Shown: positions 7,756-17,317, counted from the first letter of the stretch. The stretch is 64,000 nt of DNA from Jatrophihabitans_A lederbergiae (GCF_031845305.1 NZ_JAVREH010000013.1:1-64000); one strand, 5' to 3'. Made by a program: numbers and translations. The notes: generated by a model from the sequence alone, not told the origin.

Positions 7756-9327
7756 ATGGATCAGCTGGATGACAATCTCTACGACGTGGTCGTGATCGGC
7801 GGTGGCGCCGCGGGACTCAGCGGTGCGGTGGCGCTGGCCCGGTTCCGGCGATCGGTGCTGGTGCTGGACGCGGGTTCTCCACGTAATGCCCCGGCCGGTC
7901 ACCTGCACAATTTCCTGACTCGCGACGGGACGCCCCCCACCGAGATCTATGCCCAGGGCCGGGCCGAGGTTGCCCGCTATGGCGCGCACGTCCAAGCCGG
8001 CCGGGTCACCGCCGTGCGACGACAGGACGAACGTTTCGCGATCGAGATCGGTGAGCGCACCGTCGGTGCTCGCCGGGTCCTGGTCGCAACCGGCCTGCGC
8101 GACGACCTACCCGACATCCCCGGCCTGGCCCAGCGGTGGGGAATCGATGTGTTGCACTGCCCGTACTGCCACGGCTGGGAGGTCCGCGACCAGCGCCTCG
8201 GCGTGCTGGCGACCGGTCCGATGGCGGTGCACCAGGCGCTGCTGTTCCGGCAACTCAGCGCGCACGTGACGGTCGTGCAACACACCGGTCTCGCTCTCAG
8301 CGATGAGCAGCGGGAGCAGCTCGACGCGCTCGACATTCCCGTTCTCGCCGGACCGGTCGTGCGGGTCGAGTTGGATTCCAATGGCTTGACCGGTGTGCGC
8401 CTGTCCGACGACAGCACGGTGCCGCTCGACGCGCTGGTCGTCGCGCCTACGTTCATGGCCCGAGCCGAAGCGTTGGCCCCGCTGGGGCTCGAGCCGGTCG
8501 AGGTCTTCATCGGTGATCACCTGCTGGGCACCCGAATCGAGGCCGACGCCAGCGGGGCGACCGCTGTGGCCGGAGTATGGGTCGCCGGCAACGTGACGGA
8601 TATGCAGGCGCAGGTCGTCAGCTCCGCTGCAGCCGGACTGGCCGCCGGCGCGGCAATCAACGCCGACCTCCTTGCCGAAGACACTCGGACAGCGCTCGAA
8701 ACGCACCGCTACCGACAGATCTACAGCGAGCAGGCGTGGGACGAGCGCTATCGGTCCCGGCCACAGAACTGGAGCGGCAACCCCAACCCCGTGCTCATCA
8801 CCGAGGTGGCCGACCTCGTGCCCGGCACCGCGCTCGACGCGGGCTCCGGCGAAGGTGCGGACGCCCTGTGGCTGGCATCCCGAGGCTGGGTCGTCACCGG
8901 CGCCGAGTTCTCCACAACAGCCTTGCAGCGCTCCGCCGCACAGGCCGAACGCCTCGACCTGACGGTGAACTGGCAACACCTCGACCTCGCCCGCGAACCA
9001 GCGACCGGCACGTACGACCTGGTGTCGGCCTTCTTCCTGCACCTGCCCGCCGAGCCACGACGGACCCTGTTCGCGCATCTCGTCGCCGCCGTCGCGCCGG
9101 GCGGCACGCTGCTGATCGTCGGCCACGACCTCAGCGACCTACAGACAACGATGCCCAGGCCCAGATTGGACGAAATGGGCTGGACGACCGAGGAGATCAT
9201 CGACTCGCTCGGCGACGGCTGGTCGATCACCGTCTCCGAAGCCCGACCACGGCATGCAACCGACCCTGACGGCCACGACATCATCATCCACGACACCGTC
9301 CTGCGAGCACGCCGAGACCACGACTGA
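7756..9327 (+). CDS. Fusion of thioredoxin-reductase-like FAD oxidoreductase and class I methyltransferase
   Basis: A 523-residue two-domain protein. Residues 1-310 resemble thioredoxin reductase: an FAD-binding GGGAAGLSGAVALARF near the N-terminus, a CPYC pair in LHCPYCHGWEV at the redox-disulfide position, and a closing GVWVAGNVTD FAD motif. Residues about 320-520 are a SAM-dependent methyltransferase with motif I ALDAGSGEGADALWLA and later YDLVSAFFLHLP and APGGTLLIVGHD. The nucleotide-binding site in the middle of the reductase is less canonical than in true TrxB. Bifunctional proteins of this type occur in actinobacteria, usually beside an XRE-cupin regulator as here. Substrates are unknown. 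Transcripts are probably leaderless or nearly so, as no ribosome-binding site precedes the ATG. Confidence 0.9.
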   Translation: MDQLDDNLYDVVVIGGGAAGLSGAVALARFRRSVLVLDAGSPRNAPAGHLHNFLTRDGTPPTEIYAQGRAEVARYGAHVQAGRVTAVRRQDERFAIEIGERTVGARRVLVATGLRDDLPDIPGLAQRWGIDVLHCPYCHGWEVRDQRLGVLATGPMAVHQALLFRQLSAHVTVVQHTGLALSDEQREQLDALDIPVLAGPVVRVELDSNGLTGVRLSDDSTVPLDALVVAPTFMARAEALAPLGLEPVEVFIGDHLLGTRIEADASGATAVAGVWVAGNVTDMQAQVVSSAAAGLAAGAAINADLLAEDTRTALETHRYRQIYSEQAWDERYRSRPQNWSGNPNPVLITEVADLVPGTALDAGSGEGADALWLASRGWVVTGAEFSTTALQRSAAQAERLDLTVNWQHLDLAREPATGTYDLVSAFFLHLPAEPRRTLFAHLVAAVAPGGTLLIVGHDLSDLQTTMPRPRLDEMGWTTEEIIDSLGDGWSITVSEARPRHATDPDGHDIIIHDTVLRARRDHD

Positions 9328-9423
9328 ACACCCGTCAGCACGCTGCGATACGGCTCGATACGACATGGGTCCGTGAACGGGAGCATGCTTTGCGTTGATC
9401 CACTTCCCTGGTTCGATTGCGAC

Positions 9424-9918
9424 ATGGACACCCGTGCCTGCAACGAACACGACCTCGTCGCTCTGCGGAACGCGTGGCCAACGGCTGACGACGTGCACGG
9501 CGCCCACTACACGGAGCAACGTGAAGGCACGGCCACCTATCTGGTGGCTTGGCAGGACGAGGAACCGCTCGGCTCGGGGCTAATCCAATGGCACGGACCG
9601 ATCGGTATGAACGCACGAGCCGCCTTCCCCGACAGTGTCGAGGTCAACCATCTGCAGGTCCGACCGGAGCTACGCGGACGAGGTGTCGGAACTGTCCTCC
9701 TCAAGGCGGCGGAACAGCTCGCGGAAAACCGCGGATACAAATTGATCGCAGTTGGCGTGGCTCTGGACAACCCTGACGCCACGCGCCTCTACCGGCGACT
9801 CGGATACACCCCGACCGGCGTCATCGATGTCTGCGCCTATGACTGGACCGACGATGACGGGCAGCAACACCACGAGATCGAGACCGACCAATTGCTCATC
9901 AAACGGCTCTCGCCATAG
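9424..9918 (+). CDS. GNAT-family N-acetyltransferase
   Basis: A 164-residue acetyltransferase that would transfer acetyl from acetyl-CoA to an amine. The pyrophosphate-binding motif A is clear (VRPELRGRGVGTVLL), followed by motif B (NPDATRLYRRLGYTPTG). The start was placed at MDTRACNEHDL, which aligns with the usual beginning of the fold; GTG at 9373 or ATG at 9385 would add up to 17 residues without recognisable similarity. No strong ribosome-binding site marks any of these. It follows the fusion gene by 96 bases on the same strand and may be co-transcribed. Substrate unknown. Confidence 0.85.
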   Translation: MDTRACNEHDLVALRNAWPTADDVHGAHYTEQREGTATYLVAWQDEEPLGSGLIQWHGPIGMNARAAFPDSVEVNHLQVRPELRGRGVGTVLLKAAEQLAENRGYKLIAVGVALDNPDATRLYRRLGYTPTGVIDVCAYDWTDDDGQQHHEIETDQLLIKRLSP

Positions 9919-10139
9919 GGAACGCCCGCGAAGGGCCTCCCGTGCATCGAAGCCTTCAGCGTCGGCCGAATGCATTGGCGTCGCTGAGTGTGGCGGGCAG
10001 CACCTGCCGTCGTAAGCCGAAAGGCATACCTTCGACGCAGAGTCGTGGTCGCTTGGTAGATGATTTCGAGCCACGACGCCGCTAGCGTGGGCCGGTGCGC
10101 CGGCTTACGTAGGACGCAGGACGAGAAGGGTGATCGCAG

Positions 10140-11324
10140 GTGAGGGTGCTGAAGCCGTCAGAGCTTCCTTCGAATCGATCAGCGGCTCGCTGGGGCTTCG
10201 ATGTACTGGTTGCGTTGGTGGCTGCGGCGACCGCCTTGCCGTACCTGTTTCACGACAATCCGCATCCGCCGCGGGCCGCCATTCCGGTGTTGGTGATCCT
10301 CGTGGCACCGCTCGTGCTCCGCCGGATTTTCCCCATCCCCGTCCTGGCATGGCTGTTGGCCGCGTCAGTCCTGAGCGGCTCGTGGAATCACCACGTACTA
10401 CCCGGCTTTGCACTGTTGGTTGCGCTGTACACCGTCGCCTCGATGCAACCTCGCCGCGACGCTGTCGTCGCGGCGGGTGTGCTCGAGGCCGTCGTGATCA
10501 TCGCGGCTGTGATCGTCAATGGCGCCGGCTTCTGGTACGACGCGATCTTCGTGTCCGGCTTGGTCGGGGCTGCCGTGGGTTTGGGCTTGTATGCCTCGAC
10601 CCGGCGCGCCTACCTGGCTGAGCTGCGTGACCGAGCGGAGCGTCTGGAACGCGAACGCGATCAGCAAGGCGAGCTGGCCGCAGCCGCCGAACGCGCCCGC
10701 ATCACTCGAGAGATGCACGACATCGTGGCGCATCATCTGACCGTGATGGTGGCTCTCAGCGACGGGGCGATCGCTGCCACCGCGTCCTCCCCCGAACGCG
10801 GGATCGAGGTGATGCGCACCGTGTCGGCCACCGGGCGCCGGGCCTTGGCCGACACGCGTCGCCTGCTCGGAGTGCTCCGGCAGAACCCCAGTACCGACGA
10901 GCGGCAGGGCGTGCTTCAGCCGGTGCCTGACCTGGCGGAGCTCGACGGCCTGCTCGACCGGGTGCGCGCCGCCGGGCTGCCGACCACGTTCGAGGTACAC
11001 GGGGTGGCGGCGGAGGTGCCCGCCGGTGTTCAGCTAACGGTGTACCGGCTGGTGCAGGAAGCGCTGACGAACACCCTCAAACACGGCGGCACCGACGCAC
11101 GCGCCTCGGTGCGGCTGAAGTATCTGCCGCATGAGCTGCGATTGGACATCGTCGATGACGGCGCCGGCACCTCGGCACCCGCCCCGGTCGGCGTGGGCGG
11201 CGGGTTGGCCGGTATGCGTGAACGGGTACACGCATACGGCGGTGACATCAGCGCCGGCCCAGGTCGACCCACCGGCTGGAGGGTCTCAGCCCGGCTGCGG
11301 CTGGACGAGACGGACCCCACGTGA
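10140..11324 (+). CDS. NarL-type sensor histidine kinase
   Basis: The 394-residue kinase has about five N-terminal membrane helices (residues 20-160) with very short external loops, a pattern of intramembrane-sensing kinases that often respond to cell-envelope stress. A coiled segment leads into a HisKA_3 dimerisation domain with phospho-acceptor His193 in MHDIVAHHL, and a HATPase_c domain follows (EALTNTLKHGG, DDGAG, GGGLAGMRERV). The GTG start is preceded by a good GAGAAGGG. It overlaps the response regulator gene by GTGA, and an ABC-2 exporter is encoded immediately after. The likely role is to sense a stress or drug and switch on the exporter through the regulator. Confidence 0.93.
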   Translation: MRVLKPSELPSNRSAARWGFDVLVALVAAATALPYLFHDNPHPPRAAIPVLVILVAPLVLRRIFPIPVLAWLLAASVLSGSWNHHVLPGFALLVALYTVASMQPRRDAVVAAGVLEAVVIIAAVIVNGAGFWYDAIFVSGLVGAAVGLGLYASTRRAYLAELRDRAERLERERDQQGELAAAAERARITREMHDIVAHHLTVMVALSDGAIAATASSPERGIEVMRTVSATGRRALADTRRLLGVLRQNPSTDERQGVLQPVPDLAELDGLLDRVRAAGLPTTFEVHGVAAEVPAGVQLTVYRLVQEALTNTLKHGGTDARASVRLKYLPHELRLDIVDDGAGTSAPAPVGVGGGLAGMRERVHAYGGDISAGPGRPTGWRVSARLRLDETDPT

Positions 11325-11986
11325 TCCGCGTGCTGATCGTGGACGACCAATCCTTACTGCGGATGGGGTTTCGCCTGATCTTGGAAGCCGAGTCCGACAT
11401 CGACGTCGTGGGTGAAGCCGGCGACGGTGGGGCCGGCGTCAGCATGACCGCCGCCCTACAGCCCGATGTCGTGCTGATGGACGTGCGGATGCCCGGCATG
11501 GACGGTATCGAGGCCACCGAGGCGATCGGCGCGACCGGCGCCGACAGCAAGGTCCTGATCCTCACCACGTTCGACCTCGACCAGTATGTGTTCGCCGGAC
11601 TGCGGGCCGGTGCCAGCGGATTCCTGCTCAAAGACGCACCCCCGACGGAACTGCTGACAGCAATCCGGACCGTCGCCGGTGGCGAAGCTGTCCTGGCTCC
11701 CACCGCGACCCGCCGTCTCATCGACCAGTTGATGCCGCTCATGCCCCAGGCGAACCGGCGGACCGTGCGGGACGAGCTGCTGGACCGTCTGACGGACCGA
11801 GAACGCTCGGTCTTCGCCCAGCTCGCTGCAGGCCGTTCCAACCGGGAGATAGCCGCCGACCTGCATCTGTCCGAGGGCACGGTGAAGATTCACGTCGGGC
11901 GCATCCTGGCCAAGCTGCAACTACGCGACCGTGTCCAGGCTGTCGTCCTGGCTTACGAGTCCGGGCTCATCACACCGGGGAGTTAG
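11321..11986 (+). CDS. NarL/LuxR-type response regulator
   Basis: The 221-residue regulator carries an intact receiver domain with acidic pair Asp8/Asp9, phospho-acceptor Asp54 (VVLMDVRMPG), a conserved Thr (ILTTFD) and Lys (LLKDAPP). A C-terminal LuxR helix-turn-helix follows (LTDRERSVFAQLAAGRSNRE, LSEGTVKIHVGRILAKL). It starts inside the last codons of the kinase (GTGA), so the two are a cognate pair. The 186 bases to the ABC transporter gene probably carry its target promoter, but no repeat was clear enough to call. Confidence 0.94.
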   Translation: MIRVLIVDDQSLLRMGFRLILEAESDIDVVGEAGDGGAGVSMTAALQPDVVLMDVRMPGMDGIEATEAIGATGADSKVLILTTFDLDQYVFAGLRAGASGFLLKDAPPTELLTAIRTVAGGEAVLAPTATRRLIDQLMPLMPQANRRTVRDELLDRLTDRERSVFAQLAAGRSNREIAADLHLSEGTVKIHVGRILAKLQLRDRVQAVVLAYESGLITPGS

Positions 11987-12172
11987 CTCACACGACCCGG
12001 CTTCCACGCGGCCCTTCGAGGGCGGCGCGACCGCGGCCGGTTCACAGCTGCCTAGACCTTGAGGCATAAGGCGGTGACCCGAAGTGTGGCCTCGCGGCTG
12101 ATGCGACCGCAAATGGGGCGCCCATACGGTGAACAGGTCGATGCGATAAGGCATCACCGATGGGAGCACATG

Positions 12173-13135
12173 ATGATCGAAGTGTCTGGCTTGACGAAGA
12201 GGTACGGCGATAAGACGGCGGTGCGGGATCTGACGTTCACCGTGAAGCCGGGAATTGTCACGGGATTCCTTGGTCCCAACGGTGCCGGCAAGTCGACGAC
12301 GATGCGGATGATCGCGGGCCTGGACGCCCCGACATCCGGTACGGCGCTGGTCAACGGCGCCTCGTACCAGCAAGCGCGGGTGCCGATGGCCGAGCTCGGA
12401 ATTCTGCTGGAAGCCAAGGCCGTCCACACCAGCCGCTCGGCCTACAACCACCTGTTGGCGTTGGCGCAGACCAACGGCATCCCTCGCTCCCGAGTGATGG
12501 AGGTGATCGATCTGGTCGGTCTGGGCGAGGTGGCCCGCAAACGCGCCGGTGGCTTCTCCCTGGGTATGGGGCAGCGGCTCGGGATCGCCTCGGCCCTGCT
12601 CGGAGACCCTCAGACCGTCGTGCTGGACGAACCGATCAACGGCTTGGATCCCGAGGGTATCCTCTGGGTACGCAACCTGCTCAAAGGCCTCGCCGCTGAG
12701 GGGCGCACAGTCTTCATCTCCTCGCACCTGATGAGCGAGATGGCTCTCACCGCCCATCACCTCATCGTGGTAGGCCGCGGCGAACTCATCGCCGACGTGG
12801 ACGTCGACGACTTCGTCGCGATGGCGTCGACCAACGTTGTCCTCGTCCGCTCACCGCAAGCCGGCCAGCTGCGCGAACTGCTGCTCGCACCGGATGTCAC
12901 CATCACCAGCGAGGAAGCGGGGGTGCTGGAAATCCGCGGCGTCCCGGCCGAAGCAATCGGCGACATCGCCTACGACCACCACATCCGCCTGCACGGTCTC
13001 GCCGTCCAACAGGCGTCCCTGGAAGACGCGTTCATGGAGATGACCCGCGACTCCGTCGAGTTCCACGCTCACAGCACCACCGACCACACCGGTGCGCCCG
13101 CACCGGTCACCGCCCACGCCGGAGGTCCGCGATGA
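12173..13135 (+). CDS. ABC transporter ATP-binding protein (drug/lipid-type exporter)
   Basis: The 320-residue ATPase belongs to the CcmA/DrrA-like group that drives ABC-2 exporters. Walker A is GPNGAGKST, and Walker B is VVLDEPINGLDPEG. The signature is the variant FSLGMGQRLGIA rather than LSGGQ, which is usual for this subfamily. A C-terminal extension of about 100 residues follows the nucleotide domain. The second of two adjacent ATGs was chosen because GGGAG then lies six bases upstream. It shares ATGA with the membrane-subunit gene. Its place behind a two-component system suggests induction by the transported or toxic compound. Confidence 0.92.
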   Translation: MIEVSGLTKRYGDKTAVRDLTFTVKPGIVTGFLGPNGAGKSTTMRMIAGLDAPTSGTALVNGASYQQARVPMAELGILLEAKAVHTSRSAYNHLLALAQTNGIPRSRVMEVIDLVGLGEVARKRAGGFSLGMGQRLGIASALLGDPQTVVLDEPINGLDPEGILWVRNLLKGLAAEGRTVFISSHLMSEMALTAHHLIVVGRGELIADVDVDDFVAMASTNVVLVRSPQAGQLRELLLAPDVTITSEEAGVLEIRGVPAEAIGDIAYDHHIRLHGLAVQQASLEDAFMEMTRDSVEFHAHSTTDHTGAPAPVTAHAGGPR

Positions 13136-13968
13136 CCAGCACCGTGACCCAGCAACCGATCAGACCTACCGTGACACCGCGGTTCAGCGGCATGAAAGTC
13201 ACGCAAGGACGCGTGATCAAGTCGGAGTGGACCAAGTTTCGATCCCTACGCTCCACCCTCATCACCCTCGTGGTCAGCGTCATCCTCACGATCGGACTCG
13301 GCACGCTGATCAGCGCCGTCACCGCCTCACATTGGTCCCAGTCCTCCCCCGGCGATCGCGCCGACTTCAACGCCGTCGTCACCAGCCTGGACGGAATCCG
13401 TTTCTCCCAACTAGCCGTCGGGGTCCTCGGGGTCCTGCTGATCAGCGGCGAATACGCGACCGGCATGATCCGCGCCTCCCTCACCGCGGTCCCGAAGCGG
13501 CTTCCGGTGTTATGGGCGAAGCTCTCGGTGTTCACCGGCGTCGTCGGGATCATCTCCATCATCTCGACGTTCATAGCGTTCTTCCTCGGCCAGGCGATGC
13601 TGTCGAGTCAGCACCTGCAGGTCACCATCAGCAGCCCAGACGCCCTGCGCATGGTCGCCGGCGCGGGAATCTACGTGCTACTCGTCGGTCTCATCGGGAT
13701 GGCGCTGGGCGGGTTGATGCGCAACACCGCCGCCGGTATCTCCAGCCTGGTCGCGCTATTCTTCGTCATCCCGCCGGTATTGAACCTGCTGCCCAAGAGC
13801 TGGGCGAACAACATCGGCCCCTACCTGCCCTCCAATGCGGGCGAATCCTTCTGGGGCCACCCCAACGGCGTGCACCTATCCGCCCTGGCCGGACTACTCG
13901 TGCTCTGCGGGTGGACCGCCGCCGCCATCGCCGCCGCCGCTGTCAGACTGAAGAGCCAAGACGCCTGA
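13132..13968 (+). CDS. ABC-2 type transporter membrane protein
   Basis: The 278-residue protein has six predicted membrane segments, the first preceded by the cytoplasmic SEWTKFRSLRSTL helix typical of actinobacterial ABC-2 permeases. A large first external loop, an ISGEYATGMIRASL segment and four closely spaced C-terminal helices follow. It pairs with the ATPase encoded just upstream (ATGA overlap) to form an exporter, probably as a 2+2 complex. The cargo is not evident. The gene ends before a bidirectional terminator facing the sugar-import operon. Confidence 0.9.
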   Translation: MTSTVTQQPIRPTVTPRFSGMKVTQGRVIKSEWTKFRSLRSTLITLVVSVILTIGLGTLISAVTASHWSQSSPGDRADFNAVVTSLDGIRFSQLAVGVLGVLLISGEYATGMIRASLTAVPKRLPVLWAKLSVFTGVVGIISIISTFIAFFLGQAMLSSQHLQVTISSPDALRMVAGAGIYVLLVGLIGMALGGLMRNTAAGISSLVALFFVIPPVLNLLPKSWANNIGPYLPSNAGESFWGHPNGVHLSALAGLLVLCGWTAAAIAAAAVRLKSQDA

Positions 13969-13988
13969 CCGCCTTGGTCGAGCAGCGT

Positions 13989-14025
13989 GCAGATTGGCCC
14001 GGACGTAACCGCCGGGCCAATCTGC
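13989..14025. terminator. Bidirectional terminator between convergent operons
   Basis: A perfect 14-bp inverted repeat (GCAGATTGGCCCGG and its complement) with a 9-base loop lies between the stop codons of the ABC-2 permease and the sugar permease, which converge here. It probably serves both. Confidence 0.8.
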
Positions 14026-14056
14026 AGTCGACGCGCCCCGTTGAGAGCGGCGGATG

Positions 14057-14938
14057 TTATTTGATGCCGGTGTTGGCGACGCCTTGGACGATCTGGCGTT
14101 GGAAGAGCAGGAAGACCGCGAGCAGCGGGAGGATGCCCAGTACGGATGAGGCCATGGTTTCGGCGTACTGGATTGCCGAGCCGCCGATGAGGCCGCTCAG
14201 GCCGACCGGGATGGTTTGTGACTTGGTTTGGGTCAGGACGAGCAGTGGCCACAGGAAGGCGTTCCAGGTGGTGACGAAGGTCAGAATTGCGACAGCGGAG
14301 ATCGCCGGCCGGCATAGTGGCATGCAGACCTGGGCGTAGATCCGCCACCAGTTCGCTCCGTCGAGGCGAGCGGCTTCGATCAGGGCAACCGGGATCCCTT
14401 TGAAGAACGAGTGGAAGACGAACACGGCGATCGGTGCGGAGACGGCGGGCAGTACCAGCGCCCAGTAGGTACCGAGGAGGTGAATGGCCCGGAACTCCAT
14501 GAACTGAGGCAGGACGATCGCTTCGGTGGGGAGCATGAGGCCGGCCAGGATCAGTCCCATGATCACCGGTTTTCCCCGGAAACGCAGATGGGCGAGGGCG
14601 AAGCCGACCATCGAGCAGACAATGACGGTGAAGATCACCGACAGGCTGGAAATGATGAAGCTGTTCAGGTACCACCAGCCGAGGGGGTTGCTGCTCCAGG
14701 TACTCGAGTAGGCGCGGAAGGTCCAGTGATTCGACCACGGCGTGGTCGGGTTGGCGGTGATCTCGTTGTCCGGACGCAGTGAGGTGATCAGTGCCCACAG
14801 AAAGGGCACCAACCAGATCAGCGCGAACAGGGTCAGGCAGGTCGCGGCCAGCCGGTTGAACGCCTTGGCGCCTTTCTCCGGCTCGGCTGTGGTTCCACGC
14901 CGTAGGTGTGCGGCGGGTGGAGCGAGGGTGGTCGTCAT
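14057..14938 (-). CDS. Carbohydrate ABC transporter permease (MalG type)
   Basis: A 293-residue inner-membrane permease of the MalG/UgpE group, one half of a sugar-import channel. About six membrane helices are visible, with the first around residues 34-54. The ATPase-docking EAA loop is EAARLDGANWWRIYAQVCMP. It ends near the conserved C-terminus QRQIVQGVANTGIK. It lies 17 bases behind the partner permease and is the last gene of the binding protein-permease-permease run. No ATPase gene is present, so the importer probably borrows a shared MsiK-type ATPase encoded elsewhere, a common actinobacterial arrangement. Confidence 0.93.
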   Translation of the reverse strand: MTTTLAPPAAHLRRGTTAEPEKGAKAFNRLAATCLTLFALIWLVPFLWALITSLRPDNEITANPTTPWSNHWTFRAYSSTWSSNPLGWWYLNSFIISSLSVIFTVIVCSMVGFALAHLRFRGKPVIMGLILAGLMLPTEAIVLPQFMEFRAIHLLGTYWALVLPAVSAPIAVFVFHSFFKGIPVALIEAARLDGANWWRIYAQVCMPLCRPAISAVAILTFVTTWNAFLWPLLVLTQTKSQTIPVGLSGLIGGSAIQYAETMASSVLGILPLLAVFLLFQRQIVQGVANTGIK

Positions 14939-14955
14939 GGTCGCGGGTGGTCCCT

Positions 14956-15903
14956 TCAGGCATTCACGCTGTTGTCGCGGCCGCGGCGCAGGAGTAACCA
15001 GCCGGCAGAGATGGCCACGAGGATGACGAAATACACCATCGTGGCGGCCGAGGCGTAGCCGCCGCGGTACGAGGTGAATCCGGTGTCGTAGATGTATTCG
15101 ATGACCGGTCGAGTCGATTCGTTGGGACCGCCCGACAGCAATATGTAGATCTGGTCGAAGACCTTCAACGAGGCCAAAATCTGCAGAATCAGCACCAAGC
15201 TGGTGGTCGGCCGCAGCAGCGGAATCGTCACCATGCGAATCTGCTGCCAGGGGCTCGCCCCGTCGATTGCCGCCGCCTCATAGACCTCTTCCGAAATGTC
15301 CTGGATAGCTGCGGTGTACAGGATGAAGTTGAAGCCGAACGTCCACCACAAGGTGAGCAGCACGACGGCGGCCCATGCGCCGGAGGTGCTTCCCAGAAAG
15401 TTGGGGGCGGTCAGACCGACCCACCCGAATGCCCGGGTAATCAGCCCGGTCTGGGGCGTGTACATGAACGCGAAGATCAGGCAGACCGCCGACGAGGGCA
15501 CCACGTACGGTGCGAAGAACGCCAACCGGAAGAACCAACGATTGTGGGTGAGCCGGGAGGCGAAGATGGCGAACAAGAGCGGAAGCAGAATGAGCAGCGG
15601 CGTGGTGAGCAACGTGAACAGGGTCGAGTGCCACATCGAATACCAGAAATCGGAACTCTTGAACACGGCCGCGTAGTTCGAGAGGCCGACCCAGCCGCCC
15701 AACCCCGACTTGACGGTGGTGGTGTTGAAAAGGCTGATCACGATTCCGATCAGGACCGGCCCGATGAGGAACAGGACGTACAGGACGAGGAACGGGGCGG
15801 CGAACAGCCAGCCGGCCCGGTGTTCCTGGCTTGGGGCTTCCCGCGACGTGTCCGCTGCCGCACGGATGCCCGTGACCGGCCTGGCTACTGAGGTCGTCGT
15901 CAT
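14956..15903 (-). CDS. Carbohydrate ABC transporter permease (MalF type)
   Basis: A 315-residue permease of the MalF/UgpA group, partner of the MalG-type subunit. A short cytoplasmic N-terminus precedes the first helix (GWLFAAPFLVLYVLFLIGPV). The EAA loop is EAAAIDGASPWQQIRMVTIP. The C-terminal region FDQIYILLSGGPNESTRPVIEYIYDTGF is the classic signature of this subfamily. It follows the binding-protein gene by 12 bases on the same strand, so the three genes almost certainly form one transcript. Confidence 0.93.
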   Translation of the reverse strand: MTTTSVARPVTGIRAAADTSREAPSQEHRAGWLFAAPFLVLYVLFLIGPVLIGIVISLFNTTTVKSGLGGWVGLSNYAAVFKSSDFWYSMWHSTLFTLLTTPLLILLPLLFAIFASRLTHNRWFFRLAFFAPYVVPSSAVCLIFAFMYTPQTGLITRAFGWVGLTAPNFLGSTSGAWAAVVLLTLWWTFGFNFILYTAAIQDISEEVYEAAAIDGASPWQQIRMVTIPLLRPTTSLVLILQILASLKVFDQIYILLSGGPNESTRPVIEYIYDTGFTSYRGGYASAATMVYFVILVAISAGWLLLRRGRDNSVNA

Positions 15904-15915
15904 CGTCGTTTCCTC

Positions 15916-17265
15916 CTACTGGACCGGGGGACGGGCGGTCGAGAACGATTTCAGGCTGGCCGTCATCGCCGCCACGCCGTTCTTGGGGCTGATGGCGCCG
16001 GCGAGGACGTTGGTGACCACCGCTCCCATGGCGTTCTGGAAGTCCGATCCGGCGCCCGTGTACCAGGCTTCGGGGTCATAGACGGCGTTGAAGGCGGCCT
16101 GGATGTAGTTGCTCTGCGGCTTCTGCTTCAGAAAGGCCTTGCTGCGCTGAACCGGCAGCCAAGCCGGGATGTGGCCCCCCTCGGCCCAGATGGAACTATT
16201 GTCCAGCAGTCCCTTGATGAAATCGACGGCATCCGCGGTGCGCTGGGCAGAGCGTCCCGAACTCTTGGGTATGACCAACGAGTGGGAGTCGGCGTAGGCG
16301 ACCGGTTTCGGACCGAGGATCGCCGGGAAGGGAACGACGTTGAAGTTCAGTGGCTTGCCGTTGGCCAGCGTGACTCCGCGGTAGGTCGGGATCTGCCACT
16401 CGCCCTCGAAGAGGAAGCCGGCGTTGCCCTGGCCGAAGAGCGTGCCCACCGTCGTGGGAGTGGCGTTCCCTGGCATCAAGGCGAGGGAGCCGGTGAGGCT
16501 TTGCATGAAGGCGAAGGTCTCCTCCAAGGCAGCCTGATCGATCGTGACCCGGGTGCCCTGATCGGACACGATGGGTCCGGCCAGGCCCGAATACAGGGTC
16601 ATGAACCAGCGCCAGGTGGTCGACGGATCGGCCGTGTTGGCCGAGACCGCGCCGTATTTCGCGCCGGCCCGCTTCATCGCCTTGAGGGCGTTTACGAAGT
16701 CGTCCCGGCCGTGCATCGGCTTGAGGGCGTCACCGGCGGCGTTCAGCAGCCCGGCCTTCTTCGCCAGGTCCACGTTGTAGAACATCACGAACGGGTGGGT
16801 GTCCAGCGGAACCGCGTAGACCTTTCCGTTCACGGTCGCCTTCGACCACGCCGCCGGGGTGAACTTGTCCTGGGTGATGCCCGCGGCGGTTACCCCCTCG
16901 TCTTGGACGGGTGCCAGCAGACCGGCACGCGCGAGCAACGGCAGCCGGGACAGGTGCGCAATCGCCACGTCCGGCGGTCGGCCGCTGGACGCCGACAACG
17001 CCAACTTCGTGTAGTAGGGGTTTCCCCACGGCAACAGCGTCGATTCTACGGACCGGTGGCTCGACTTCTCGAACGCGTTGACCATCAGCTTCATGTTGGC
17101 GCCATCACCGCCACCGAAGAGGTGCCAGAAGATGACATCCGCGGTCGACGGCTGTCCACCGGTGAAGCTCGTCGCGACCGGAGAGGAACACGCCGCCAGC
17201 AGTCCGGCGAGCGTCATCCCTCCCCCTGCGGCGAGGAACTGGCGACGGGAAACGGGTCCAGGCAT
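15916..17265 (-). CDS. Carbohydrate ABC transporter substrate-binding lipoprotein
   Basis: A 449-residue extracellular binding protein of the UgpB/MalE type (family 1). The N-terminus has a twin-arginine motif (SRRQFLAAGGG) and a lipobox (LLAAC), suggesting export as a folded lipoprotein. Internal family features include VIFWHLFGGGDGANMKLMV, PPDVAIAHLSRLPLLARAG and FLFEGEWQIPTY. The start ATG has GGAG eight bases upstream; the frame stays open for 58 more codons but those encode no signal sequence. It heads the importer operon and is divergent from a LacI regulator. With a GH2 glycosidase nearby the ligand is plausibly an oligosaccharide or glycoside. Confidence 0.93.
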   Translation of the reverse strand: MPGPVSRRQFLAAGGGMTLAGLLAACSSPVATSFTGGQPSTADVIFWHLFGGGDGANMKLMVNAFEKSSHRSVESTLLPWGNPYYTKLALSASSGRPPDVAIAHLSRLPLLARAGLLAPVQDEGVTAAGITQDKFTPAAWSKATVNGKVYAVPLDTHPFVMFYNVDLAKKAGLLNAAGDALKPMHGRDDFVNALKAMKRAGAKYGAVSANTADPSTTWRWFMTLYSGLAGPIVSDQGTRVTIDQAALEETFAFMQSLTGSLALMPGNATPTTVGTLFGQGNAGFLFEGEWQIPTYRGVTLANGKPLNFNVVPFPAILGPKPVAYADSHSLVIPKSSGRSAQRTADAVDFIKGLLDNSSIWAEGGHIPAWLPVQRSKAFLKQKPQSNYIQAAFNAVYDPEAWYTGAGSDFQNAMGAVVTNVLAGAISPKNGVAAMTASLKSFSTARPPVQ

Positions 17266-17317
17266 GCCTATCACTCCAACCGTGTGGACTACACCGCGGC
17301 AGACTGTTCCACAAAAT

